This document shows positions 1-6,105 of a stretch of DNA of 11,329 nt, in pieces. Every line of letters begins with the position of its first letter. The first letter of the stretch is position 1. The notes below the pieces were generated by a model that was not told the DNA's origin, did not search any database, and worked only from the letters and a program-made list of their open reading frames with translations. The position numbers and the translations under genes were made by a program. The stretch is from Bacteroidota bacterium (GTDB lineage: Bacteria; Bacteroidota; Bacteroidia; Chitinophagales; Chitinophagaceae), in assembly GCA_023440945.1 (NCBI GenBank), contig JAEZRL010000403.1, positions 1 through 11,329 of the forward strand. Reading direction: 5' to 3'.

Positions 1-2
1 GT

Positions 3-854
3 TACAATGCACCTTCAAAAGATGAAAAAAATAAATGCCAGATCGTAGTTTCTGAATTTCATGTAAGCACTACAAATCCAGACAGCACTTCACTCTTAAC
101 TGAAAAACGCGTATTTGCTTTGGAGGAAAATAATGTTGGCGTAAATAACAGTGAAATAGAATTTGGTCCGGATGGTTATCTCTATATTGCTATAGGCGAT
201 CATGGCGAATTAGAACAGAAAGACTATGAGAAGGAATATGCGCAAAAACCTAATTCTTTATTAGGAAAAATACTTCGCATTGATGTTGATAAAACACCTT
301 ACGCAATTCCTGCTGATAATCCTTTCCTTAACGATAAAAAATGTCGGCCCGAAATATGGGCTTCCGGCTTCAGAAGGTTGTGGCGATTTTCTTTTGATCC
401 TGTTACCGGTCAAATGATTGGCGGCGATGTTGGTGATAAAATGCAGGAAGAGGTGGATATTATCACGAAAGGTGGTAATTATGGATGGCCTGTAAAAGAA
501 GGTGACAGCATGTACTTAAAAAACAGTATAACAGACACCTCAAATTTTGTAAAACCAATAAATACTTATTCTCATAAGGATGGCATTTGTGTGATTGGCG
601 GTTATGTTTATCATGGCGATTCACTCCCTTTCTTAGATAACAAATATGTGTTTGCAGACTATAATGGCAATTTATTTTCACTGGAGAAAAATACAAAAGA
701 ATGGCTGCGCAAACCGCTGCAAATAAAGAATAAACCGGCAGATACATTCCTGATTTTCAGTTGTGGCATGGATGATAAAAATGAGTTGTATGTAATGGGT
801 GCTTTGAATGAAAAAGCAGGTTTGAAAGGTGTGATTTACAAACTTACGCCCTAA
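3..854 (+). CDS. PQQ-dependent sugar dehydrogenase (GSDH family), 5' partial
   Basis: The reading frame is open to the left edge, so the start is outside the window; 283 residues are visible. The family is the six-bladed beta-propeller glucose/sorbosone dehydrogenases (soluble aldose sugar dehydrogenase type), periplasmic enzymes that oxidise sugars using pyrroloquinoline quinone and calcium. Visible family motifs are GPDGYLYIAIGDHG, LLGKILRIDVD, an NPF motif, GGNYGWPVKEG, and the C-terminal blade containing GGYVYHG and YVFADY. An oddity is that the usual G-[FLH]-R-N-P-W-R stretch reads GFRRLWR. The Asn and Pro are replaced, and in soluble glucose dehydrogenase the matching Arg-Asn pair contacts PQQ. 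Cofactor use may therefore differ. A paralogue follows directly. The last residue and the stop codon lie inside a dispersed palindromic repeat. Family assignment is firm; substrate and PQQ dependence are inferred. Confidence 0.88.
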   Translation, partial: YNAPSKDEKNKCQIVVSEFHVSTTNPDSTSLLTEKRVFALEENNVGVNNSEIEFGPDGYLYIAIGDHGELEQKDYEKEYAQKPNSLLGKILRIDVDKTPYAIPADNPFLNDKKCRPEIWASGFRRLWRFSFDPVTGQMIGGDVGDKMQEEVDIITKGGNYGWPVKEGDSMYLKNSITDTSNFVKPINTYSHKDGICVIGGYVYHGDSLPFLDNKYVFADYNGNLFSLEKNTKEWLRKPLQIKNKPADTFLIFSCGMDDKNELYVMGALNEKAGLKGVIYKLTP

Positions 855-869
855 ATCCCTAAGGGACTT
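849..869. repeat. Dispersed palindromic repeat, copy A
   Basis: The copy contains the imperfect palindrome TCCCTAAGGGA (856-866), preceded by CCCTAAA and followed by CTT. It resembles the CCCCTAAATCCCCTAAAGGGGACTT-type elements that are scattered through many Bacteroidota genomes. The TAA stop codon of the upstream dehydrogenase (852-854) lies within it. A second copy in opposite orientation lies at 936-959. Confidence 0.6.
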
Positions 870-906
870 GTTAGCAGCGTGATATAGTAAAAGGTTGAGA
901 AAAGTT

Positions 907-2652
907 ATGGAATCAAAAAAAAACAAGAGGTATAAAAGTTCCCCTTTAGGGGAGGGGTTTTCATGTATTTCAGTGCTTGCCGGAATATTGCTTTTTATTT
1001 CCTGCAATACAAATAACGACCATATTTCTTCTAATCCTGCAATGATTGCAGCAGGTGAAGTTTCATTTGATAAAAATTGCAGTGGCTGTCATAATTTCAA
1101 GCAGGATGCAATTGGCCCTCAACTAAGCGGCATAACAGCGGAAGTAAATATAGAATGGATAGAACATTTTATAAAAAACCCACAGCAAATGATAAATGCG
1201 GGTGATAAAAGAGCTACCGATTTGTATAAAAAATACAAGGTAGCCATGCCTTCATTTGAGAATTTAAGTAATGATGAATTAAAGTCAGTCATCGCTTTTT
1301 TAAATGTGCATAAAAGCGTTTCTGAAAAACCAGGTTCAAAAAGAAAGTTTTTATCCAATCCAATTCCTGATACAATCGCACTTTCAAACCTCGTGGTTGA
1401 GCTTAAACAAATTGTACAAGCTCCTGCTTCAAGCGATAACGGTAAAAAACCTTTGGCAAGAATTACTAAGCTGGATTATCAACCGGGCTCAAAGGATTTA
1501 TTTATTGTTGATTTACGGGGAAAACTTTACCGTTTGCATAATGGCAAACTGAATGTGTTCATGGATATTAAAAGTTTAAAGCCGAAGTTTATTAATGAAC
1601 CCGGACTGGCAACGGGTTTCGGCAGTTTTGCTTTTCATCCTGATTTCGAAAAAAACGGTTTTTTTTATACTACACATACAGAACCACCCAATTCAGCAAA
1701 AGCAGATTTTGCCTATAACGATTCTATAAAAGTCACGCTGCAATGGGTTTTAACGGAGTGGAAAGCAGATGATCCTAAAGCTGAAACATTCAAGGGAAAA
1801 GGAAGGGAATTGTTAAGGGTGAATATGGTTAGCGGTATTCATGGCATGCAGGAAATCGCATTTGATCCTTCTGTTAAACAAGGTGATAAAGATTACGGTT
1901 TGTTATACATCGGAATTGGCGATGGTGGTGCTGTTGAAAATGGTTATCCTTTTTTAGCCCACAGCAGAAATAAAGTTTGGGGCACGGTGCTTCGGATTGA
2001 TCCAAAAGGAAATAATAGCGCTAACAAACAGTATGGAATTACCGCAACAAATCCGTTTACAAAGGATGGTAATAACAATGAACTGAAAGAGATTTATGCG
2101 TATGGTTTCAGGAATCCGCATCGCATTAGCTGGAGCAAAACAGGTAAAATGCTTGTTTCAAATGTTGGTCATGGAAATATAGAATCGCTTGATCTTGTTC
2201 TTCCAAGTCATGATTATGGCTGGCCCGTCCGCGAAGGAAGTTTTGTTTTGAATGCACAAGATGATATAAATAAAGTGTATGCACTTCCTGCAAACGATAG
2301 CAGTTATCATATCACTTATCCGGTTGCTGAATATGATCATGATGAAGGTAAAGCGATCTGCGGTGGATTTGAATATACAGGCTCGGCAATTCCTGTATTA
2401 AAAGAAAAATTTTTATTTGGTGATATTCCTACCGGCAGATTGTTTTATGTAAATATGAATGATATAAAACCAGGAAGTTCTGCTACTATAAAAGAATGGA
2501 GAATTGCAGTTGATGGTAAAGAAAAAAGTTTACGCGATCTCTGTGGCAGTGATCGTGTTGATCTTCACTTTGGTCGTGATGCCGACGGTGAATTATATAT
2601 TTTGACTAAAGCCGACGGAAAAGTATATAAGTTGCTTGATGCAAAGGAGTAA
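907..2652 (+). CDS. Lipoprotein cytochrome c / PQQ-type sugar dehydrogenase fusion
   Basis: The product has 581 residues from ATG 907; a TTG at 895 would add four. Residues 20-33 form a hydrophobic segment ending in LLFISC, a plausible lipobox with Cys33 lipidated, so the protein is probably membrane-anchored on the periplasmic side. Residues 45-140 are a class I cytochrome c domain with haem motif C58-S-G-C61-H62 and likely distal ligand Met114 (AMPSF). From about 163 on comes the GSDH beta-propeller, with motifs IGIGDGG, WGTVLRID, YGFRNPHRISW and HDYGWPVREG, and a C-terminal GGFEYTG blade. Unlike the preceding paralogue it keeps the R-N-P residues of the PQQ pocket. Electrons from substrate oxidation would pass to the fused haem. 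Residues 10-18 (KSSPLGEGF) are encoded by a dispersed palindromic repeat. The enzyme substrate is unknown. Confidence 0.9.
   Translation: MESKKNKRYKSSPLGEGFSCISVLAGILLFISCNTNNDHISSNPAMIAAGEVSFDKNCSGCHNFKQDAIGPQLSGITAEVNIEWIEHFIKNPQQMINAGDKRATDLYKKYKVAMPSFENLSNDELKSVIAFLNVHKSVSEKPGSKRKFLSNPIPDTIALSNLVVELKQIVQAPASSDNGKKPLARITKLDYQPGSKDLFIVDLRGKLYRLHNGKLNVFMDIKSLKPKFINEPGLATGFGSFAFHPDFEKNGFFYTTHTEPPNSAKADFAYNDSIKVTLQWVLTEWKADDPKAETFKGKGRELLRVNMVSGIHGMQEIAFDPSVKQGDKDYGLLYIGIGDGGAVENGYPFLAHSRNKVWGTVLRIDPKGNNSANKQYGITATNPFTKDGNNNELKEIYAYGFRNPHRISWSKTGKMLVSNVGHGNIESLDLVLPSHDYGWPVREGSFVLNAQDDINKVYALPANDSSYHITYPVAEYDHDEGKAICGGFEYTGSAIPVLKEKFLFGDIPTGRLFYVNMNDIKPGSSATIKEWRIAVDGKEKSLRDLCGSDRVDLHFGRDADGELYILTKADGKVYKLLDAKE
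936..959. repeat. Dispersed palindromic repeat, copy B (inside coding sequence)
   Basis: The core TCCCCTTTAGGGGA (940-953) is a palindrome with 6-bp arms, flanked by AAGT on the left and GGGGTT on the right. Its reverse complement matches copy A at 849-869 (TCCC(C)TAA(A)GGG(G)A(A)CTT), so the two face each other across 66 bp. This copy is translated as part of the region before the signal peptide of the cytochrome/dehydrogenase. Confidence 0.65.
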
Positions 2653-2762
2653 TATTGGCATCAGCATTATCAGTTGTTATTAAGTCAATAAATGACGAAG
2701 TGCACAAAGACCTTTGTTTTGAAGGGCAATGATTTGTTGACAAATAATCCTCAAACAAAAAA

Positions 2763-2788
2763 CCCCGCCGGAACTAAACCGGGCGGGG
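2763..2788 (-). terminator. GC-rich hairpin, terminator-like on the minus strand
   Basis: CCCCGCCGG (2763-2771) pairs with CCGGGCGGGG (2779-2788) around the loop AACTAAA, with one bulged G. On the plus strand an A-tract (2757-2762) precedes it and no T-tract follows. Read on the minus strand it ends in TTTTTTG, as an intrinsic terminator would. No minus-strand gene is seen to its right, so it may instead be a leader-RNA structure or the 3' end of an unannotated antisense RNA. Confidence 0.45.
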
Positions 2789-2962
2789 AAATTATGAGCA
2801 AGCAACCGATCATACAACAAAAAAACTATGAAAAAGAAAATTAGATCAAATCAAAGTAGTAAGGGTACATACGAGATTATTGGGGTATTTGAACTTTCAA
2901 CTTGTTAAAAATAATCAGTTTATACAAATAAACCAACTCTTTCTTAACAATTATTTTAAAAT

Positions 2963-2976
2963 AGTTTTCGAAAACT
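2963..2976. promoter_or_regulatory. Perfect 14-bp palindrome upstream of ferredoxin promoter
   Basis: AGTTTTCGAAAACT is fully self-complementary. Its centre lies about 50 bp upstream of the -7 box at 3020-3027, a usual place for an activator site. No protein can be assigned to it. A chance occurrence in AT-rich DNA is possible but not very likely at this length. Confidence 0.4.
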
Positions 2977-3019
2977 GCAATCATTACTGAAGTAGTAAGA
3001 GTATAAGTTTCATTTTAAA

Positions 3020-3027
3020 TACTTTTG
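3020..3027 (+). promoter_or_regulatory. Bacteroidota-type -7 box of the fdx operon
   Basis: TACTTTTG matches the TAnnTTTG consensus of the Bacteroidota primary sigma factor and is followed by the common GCAGCCC context. No good TTTG or TTG -33 element lies 19-21 bp upstream; that position holds AAGTAGTAAGAGTA. The box overlaps TTG 3025, which argues against TTG as the ferredoxin start and for ATG 3049. Confidence 0.6.
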
Positions 3028-3048
3028 CAGCCCAAAGAGGAAAGTGAT

Positions 3049-3384
3049 ATGTACACAGTTAAAATAAATTTTGAACAGAAAGGATTAGAGCCGGTAACAC
3101 TTACAAATGTTGAACCCGACCAGTCAATGCTGGAATTATGCTTGGATAACGGAATCGAATTGCATCATAACTGCGGTGCTGTTTGTGCCTGCAGCACTTG
3201 TCATATCTATGTTAATAAAGGCATGGATTATCTCGAAGAACTAAGCGATAAAGAAGAAGATTTTATTGACAGGGCTGTTAATCCGCGTATTAATTCAAGA
3301 TTAGGCTGCCAAAGTGTTTTATTAAATGGCGACGGCGAAGTAGAGATAACTTTGCCTGATCAAACCCAGTTTTTGGGCGAATAA
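3049..3384 (+). CDS. fdx: 2Fe-2S ferredoxin, adrenodoxin/ISC type
   Basis: This 111-residue electron carrier has a [2Fe-2S] cluster bound by Cys42, Cys48, Cys51 and Cys87. The spacing is C-x5-C-x2-C-x35-C, the pattern of adrenodoxin and of the ISC ferredoxin Fdx rather than plant-type ferredoxins. Two additional cysteines, Cys31 and Cys46, are not expected to be ligands. The domain fills the whole protein and there is no signal peptide, so it is cytoplasmic. ATG 3049 is chosen because the alternative TTG 3025 lies in the promoter and because AGAGGAAAG precedes the ATG as a fairly strong ribosome binding site. The next gene is iscX, the same order as the end of the E. coli isc operon, which supports a role in donating electrons for Fe-S cluster assembly. 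Other ISC genes are not in view. Confidence 0.92.
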   Translation: MYTVKINFEQKGLEPVTLTNVEPDQSMLELCLDNGIELHHNCGAVCACSTCHIYVNKGMDYLEELSDKEEDFIDRAVNPRINSRLGCQSVLLNGDGEVEITLPDQTQFLGE

Positions 3385-3424
3385 TTTTTTTACTTTATAA
3401 TTTTCTCAACATTTCAAATTAAAT

Positions 3425-3664
3425 ATGAGTCATTTTGAACCGCCTATTACGTGGAAAGATCATGAAGATATTGCCATGAAGTTATACGAACGTTTTGGAG
3501 ATGAATTTAACGAAGGGAAGATCTACCGCATTAGGTTTACCGATCTGCTCAAATGGGTTTTGGAAATACCCAATTTTAAAGGCACAAAAGAAGAAAGCAA
3601 TGAAGGCCACCTGGAAATGATACAAAGTGCATGGGTATATGAATGGAGAGATAATCAGAAATAA
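3425..3664 (+). CDS. iscX: Fe-S cluster assembly protein IscX
   Basis: This small acidic protein of 79 residues resembles E. coli IscX (YfhJ, 66 residues). Shared features are an N-terminal I-T-W-K-D segment, the IRFTDLLKWV core, a short acidic loop, and SNEGHLEMIQSAWVYEW near the C-terminus. The family binds the cysteine desulfurase IscS and iron, and is thought to tune the rate of cluster assembly in the cytoplasm. The gene lies 40 bp after fdx and 23 bp before the kdsC-like gene, all in one direction and probably in one transcript. No Shine-Dalgarno sequence is visible before ATG 3425, which is normal for this phylum. It has about ten more residues at the N-terminus than the enterobacterial protein. 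The assignment is secure; the regulatory role is from the family. Confidence 0.93.
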   Translation: MSHFEPPITWKDHEDIAMKLYERFGDEFNEGKIYRIRFTDLLKWVLEIPNFKGTKEESNEGHLEMIQSAWVYEWRDNQK

Positions 3665-3687
3665 ATGCTCCATCTAAATGCAGCCCG

Positions 3688-4155
3688 ATGAATGTTCTTG
3701 AGCTTTTTAAAAAAATAACAACTTTTGTTTTTGATGTAGATGGCGTTTTAACAGATGGCTCTTTATTGCTGATGCCCGGTAATATTTGGGTGAGGCGTAT
3801 GAATATCAAGGATGGATTTGCCTTGCAGCTTGCGATAAAAAAAGGTTACCGGGTAATGATAATAACGGGAAGTTTTTCTGCAGAAGTAAAAGATCGTTTA
3901 AATAAGCTGGGGATATACGACGTTTTTATGCAGGTAGAAGATAAGAACAAATGCCTGGAAGAATATGTACAAAAGCATAATTTGTCCCGCGAAGAAATAT
4001 TGTACATGGGTGATGATATTCCTGATCATCCTGTCACGAAATCTGCAGGACTAAGTTGTTGCCCGAAAGATGCAGTGCCCGAAATAAAAAGCATTTGTGA
4101 TTATATATCGCATAAAAAAGGTGGCGATGGCTGTGTAAGAGATGTGATAGAATAA
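3688..4155 (+). CDS. kdsC: KdsC-like HAD phosphatase, C-terminus probably lost to an in-frame stop
   Basis: The 155-residue product is a C-cap-less HAD-superfamily phosphatase of the KdsC type, which removes phosphate from 3-deoxy-D-manno-octulosonate 8-phosphate in Kdo synthesis for lipopolysaccharide. HAD motif I is FDVDGVLTDG (nucleophile Asp16, acid/base Asp18), motif II Thr60, motif III Lys86 and motif IV GDDIPD (Asp109, Asp110, Asp113). The substrate loop NIKDG (39-43) is also present. The family normally runs to about 170 residues, with a tail after G-x-G-x-V-R-[DE] that packs at the active site. Here TAA at 4153 follows VRDVIE at once, and the same frame then continues with family-like residues to 4209. 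The motif II loop reads TGSFS, unlike the basic residue usual there. The gene may be impaired, or the stop may be a sequence error. Confidence 0.82.
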   Translation: MNVLELFKKITTFVFDVDGVLTDGSLLLMPGNIWVRRMNIKDGFALQLAIKKGYRVMIITGSFSAEVKDRLNKLGIYDVFMQVEDKNKCLEEYVQKHNLSREEILYMGDDIPDHPVTKSAGLSCCPKDAVPEIKSICDYISHKKGGDGCVRDVIE

Positions 4156-4209
4156 ACGTTGATGCTACGGAACGATTGGACAATAAACACTTCGATAAAA
4201 GCCCAATAA
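4156..4209 (+). pseudogene. In-frame remnant of the kdsC C-terminal tail
   Basis: After the TAA at 4153-4155, the kdsC frame stays open for 17 codons, reading TLMLRNDWTINTSIKAQ, and then stops at TAA 4207-4209. KdsC proteins of this phylum usually end with a helix plus an R/N-x-D/H-W motif after VREV/VRDVIE, so these residues fit the missing tail. With the stop codon counted as one residue the full protein would be 173 residues, the normal family length. A single change from AAA or CAA to TAA would explain it. Confidence 0.6.
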
Positions 4210-4225
4210 CTACTGCAGGTTATTC

Positions 4226-4328
4226 TAGTTTCATTTTGAAAATTATTGTCATTCATCAAGGTTTCGATGAAACTACACGATTGCAAATAGCTTTTGATTT
4301 TTATGCCCTTTGGAAATAACTTGCAATC
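4226..4328. repeat. Pair of inverted repeats upstream of ubiA
   Basis: TAGTTTCAT (4226-4234) and ATGAAACTA (4267-4275) are perfect inverted copies 32 bp apart. GATTGCAA (4279-4286) and TTGCAATC (4321-4328) form a second perfect pair 34 bp apart. Each could form a hairpin in the mRNA leader between kdsC and the prenyltransferase. No T-tract follows directly, so ordinary termination is not obvious. Confidence 0.35.
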
Positions 4329-4360
4329 CTGTTCATTTCACCACTTAAAAATATTCTTTT

Positions 4361-5293
4361 TTGAAGTTGCTCAGTGCATTTTTCAGACTGGTAAGGTGGC
4401 CAAACCTTGTTTTTATTGCTCTCACACAGGTACTATTTGTGTACTGCATCTTATTTCCTGTTTTAGGTCAGTATAATATATTACCGGTAGTAAGAGGATG
4501 GGTTTTTGTTTTGTTATGCCTTTCATCTGTTTTAATCGCTGCAGCAGGTTATATCATTAATGATTATTTTGATTTGAATATTGATGAAATTAACAAACCG
4601 GATAAACTGATCGTTGATAAAATTATCCCGCGAAGATGGACGATCATTCTTCATCTTTTACTTAGCATTATAGGTATTCTGATCGGTGTTTATCTTGATC
4701 TTTCCACACCGATCATCTTCTTAAGTATTGCAAACCTTGTTTGTGTTTTATTGCTGTTTTATTATTCCATCTCCCTTAAAAGAAAATTACTTGCAGGTAA
4801 TGTGCTTATTTCACTATTGACGGCCTGGGTAATACTGGTTATAACTTTTTGTGAAACCAGGCAAATGATAACGCTTCCTTCATTTGCAACAGCAAGAGTA
4901 ATGCGTTTTACTTTTTTATATTCCGGTTTTGCTTTTATCATTTCGCTTATCCGTGAAGTAGTGAAAGATATGGAGGATGTTGAAGGCGACCGGCGTTATG
5001 GTTGCACAACCATGCCTATTGCCTGGGGAATGAATGCAGCAAAAATATTTGTTGCTGTATGGCTTGTTGTGCTGATCGCTGTTTTGGTGATCGTTCAGTT
5101 TTATGTGTTGCAGTTTCATTGGTGGTGGAGTGCTATCTATTGTTTGCTGCTGATAATAGTGCCACTGATTTATGTGCTGCGAAAATTTTTCCATGCGCAT
5201 TCACCTGCTGATTTCCACAAGATAAGTTCGCTTATTAAATTCATCATGTTTACCGGAATCTTATCTATGATCTTTATAAAGATTTATTCATAG
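4361..5293 (+). CDS. UbiA-family prenyltransferase (geranylgeranylglycerol-phosphate type)
   Basis: This 310-residue polytopic membrane protein has about eight or nine hydrophobic helices. The first Asp-rich motif is N67-D68-Y-F-D71-L-N-I-D75, and the second is D206-V-E-G-D210 after IREVVKDME. Both bind Mg-diphosphate in UbiA enzymes, which move a prenyl chain onto an acceptor. Bacteroidota members of this subgroup are usually annotated as geranylgeranylglycerol-phosphate geranylgeranyltransferases; the real acceptor and chain length cannot be read from sequence. The start is TTG 4361. It gives the expected N-terminus, no in-frame ATG exists between it and the upstream in-frame stop at 4346, and there is no clear ribosome binding site. 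Translation may therefore be weak. The Maf gene begins 16 bp after the stop codon, and a KdsC-UbiA-Maf order is familiar in this phylum. Confidence 0.85.
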   Translation: MKLLSAFFRLVRWPNLVFIALTQVLFVYCILFPVLGQYNILPVVRGWVFVLLCLSSVLIAAAGYIINDYFDLNIDEINKPDKLIVDKIIPRRWTIILHLLLSIIGILIGVYLDLSTPIIFLSIANLVCVLLLFYYSISLKRKLLAGNVLISLLTAWVILVITFCETRQMITLPSFATARVMRFTFLYSGFAFIISLIREVVKDMEDVEGDRRYGCTTMPIAWGMNAAKIFVAVWLVVLIAVLVIVQFYVLQFHWWWSAIYCLLLIIVPLIYVLRKFFHAHSPADFHKISSLIKFIMFTGILSMIFIKIYS

Positions 5294-5309
5294 ATCATTA
5301 AAATTGTAA

Positions 5310-5873
5310 ATGCAAAAGATCATACTTGCTTCTCAGTCACCAAGAAGAAAACAGTTGTTGGAATGGGCAGAAATTCCGTTTGAAATTATTGTGAAATCTA
5401 CAGATGAAAATTATCCTGCTCATCTTGCTATTGAAGATATACCCGTCCATATAGCCAGAGCAAAAGCAGAAGCGGTACAAGAATTATTACAATCAAATAC
5501 TTCAACAATACTTGCTGCGGATACAGTTGTTGTTTTAAATCATAAGATAATCGGCAAACCTGCAGGAAGAGAAAATGCGATTGAAATTCTGCAACAATTA
5601 TCAGGAAATGTTCATCATGTAATAACCGGTGTTGTTATTAAAAATGAAAATGATGAGATCAGTTTTGCAGATATTACGGAAGTAACATTTCATTCATTAA
5701 CTGAGGGGCAGATCGAATATTATGTCGATCATTATAAACCGTATGATAAAGCCGGCGCTTATGCCATCCAGGAATGGATTGGTGTGGTGGGAATAAAATC
5801 CATTAAAGGTGATTTCTACAATGTAATGGGTTTGCCTGTAAGCAGAGTTATACAGGCTCTAAAGTCTCTTTAA
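5310..5873 (+). CDS. maf: Maf-family nucleoside triphosphate pyrophosphatase
   Basis: The protein has 187 residues, the usual length for the Maf/HAM1-fold nucleotide pyrophosphatases, which hydrolyse non-canonical or surplus nucleotides to monophosphates and pyrophosphate in the cytoplasm. N-terminal ILASQSPRRKQLL (residues 5-17) has the phosphate-binding Ser8, Arg12 and Arg13. AADTVV holds the catalytic Asp71, followed by Lys83 in GKP. GAYAIQ (Gln154), then a GDFYNVMGLP stretch, close the nucleotide site. The AIQ motif favours the dTTP/UTP-type (YhdE-like) subgroup over the m7GTP type, though this is only a motif-level reading. The older name, septum formation inhibitor, comes from overexpression in Bacillus. 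The gene is close behind ubiA, so the two are probably cotranscribed. Nothing unusual is seen. Confidence 0.93.
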   Translation: MQKIILASQSPRRKQLLEWAEIPFEIIVKSTDENYPAHLAIEDIPVHIARAKAEAVQELLQSNTSTILAADTVVVLNHKIIGKPAGRENAIEILQQLSGNVHHVITGVVIKNENDEISFADITEVTFHSLTEGQIEYYVDHYKPYDKAGAYAIQEWIGVVGIKSIKGDFYNVMGLPVSRVIQALKSL

Positions 5874-6080
5874 ATAACTCGCAATCCGCAAACAGACGCG
5901 TTTTGAATTACCTTCTTTCAAAGCTCAAAACAAATTTTTCCTTTTTGTTAATCGCCGCCATTCATCACTCCTAATGGCCATTTGTCATTCTCCAAACTCA
6001 AACACTATTATTTAATTATTTGATTATCAATTAATTAAGTTATTTATAATATTATCCACAACCAATTACCTAAAAAAAAC
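5874..6080. other. AT-rich intergenic stretch after maf
   Basis: No gene is apparent. GTTTTGA (5900-5906) and TCAAAAC (5925-5931) could form a weak hairpin with a long loop, followed by a T-rich run at 5934-5945; this may be the maf terminator. The stretch from about 6005 to 6060 is almost pure A and T and leads to the operator at 6081, where it may bend DNA or serve as an UP-like element. Confidence 0.4.
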
Positions 6081-6105
6081 TGGTACTATGTGTTGCATAG
6101 TACCA
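6081..6105. promoter_or_regulatory. Perfect inverted repeat, likely PadR operator
   Basis: TGGTACTATG, a 5-bp spacer TGTTG, then CATAGTACCA: two perfect 10-bp arms. PadR-family repressors bind dyads containing an ATG(T)...(A)CAT core, and here the core reads ATG-N5-CAT. The site overlaps the presumed -33 element of the promoter serving the downstream small ORF, padR and pspC, so negative autoregulation is likely. Confidence 0.7.

Larger units (their letters stand above)
2653..3019. other. Intergenic region with hairpin, tiny ORFs and palindromes
   Basis: No convincing protein gene is present. From left to right it holds a 14-bp interrupted palindrome, ATTTGT-TG-ACAAAT (2732-2745); the GC-rich hairpin at 2763-2788; and two overlapping tiny ORFs. 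One runs from ATG 2794 to TAG 2844 (16 residues, MSKQPIIQQKNYEKEN) and the other from ATG 2828 to TAA 2908 (26 residues, starting MKKKIRSNQS). Next come a near-exact direct repeat, AAGTAGTAAG[GA]GTA (2854-2867 and 2990-3003), and the perfect palindrome at 2963-2976. The tiny ORFs have no family I recognise and could be leader peptides or chance. Confidence 0.5.

Noticed and set aside
895..906. TTG 895 as start of the cytochrome/dehydrogenase
   Set aside because: ATG 907 is in the same frame four codons later and suffices for the signal peptide; the choice is not certain.
2732..2745. ATTTGT-TG-ACAAAT palindrome
   Set aside because: Short, AT-rich and not placed near a recognisable promoter; kept only as a note in the intergenic entry.
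3025..3048. TTG 3025 as ferredoxin start
   Set aside because: It lies within the -7 promoter box, and the ATG at 3049 has a ribosome site and gives the normal family N-terminus.
4428..4446. GGTACTAT...GTAC resembling the PadR operator
   Set aside because: It is inside the prenyltransferase coding region and lacks the second arm; only a partial match.
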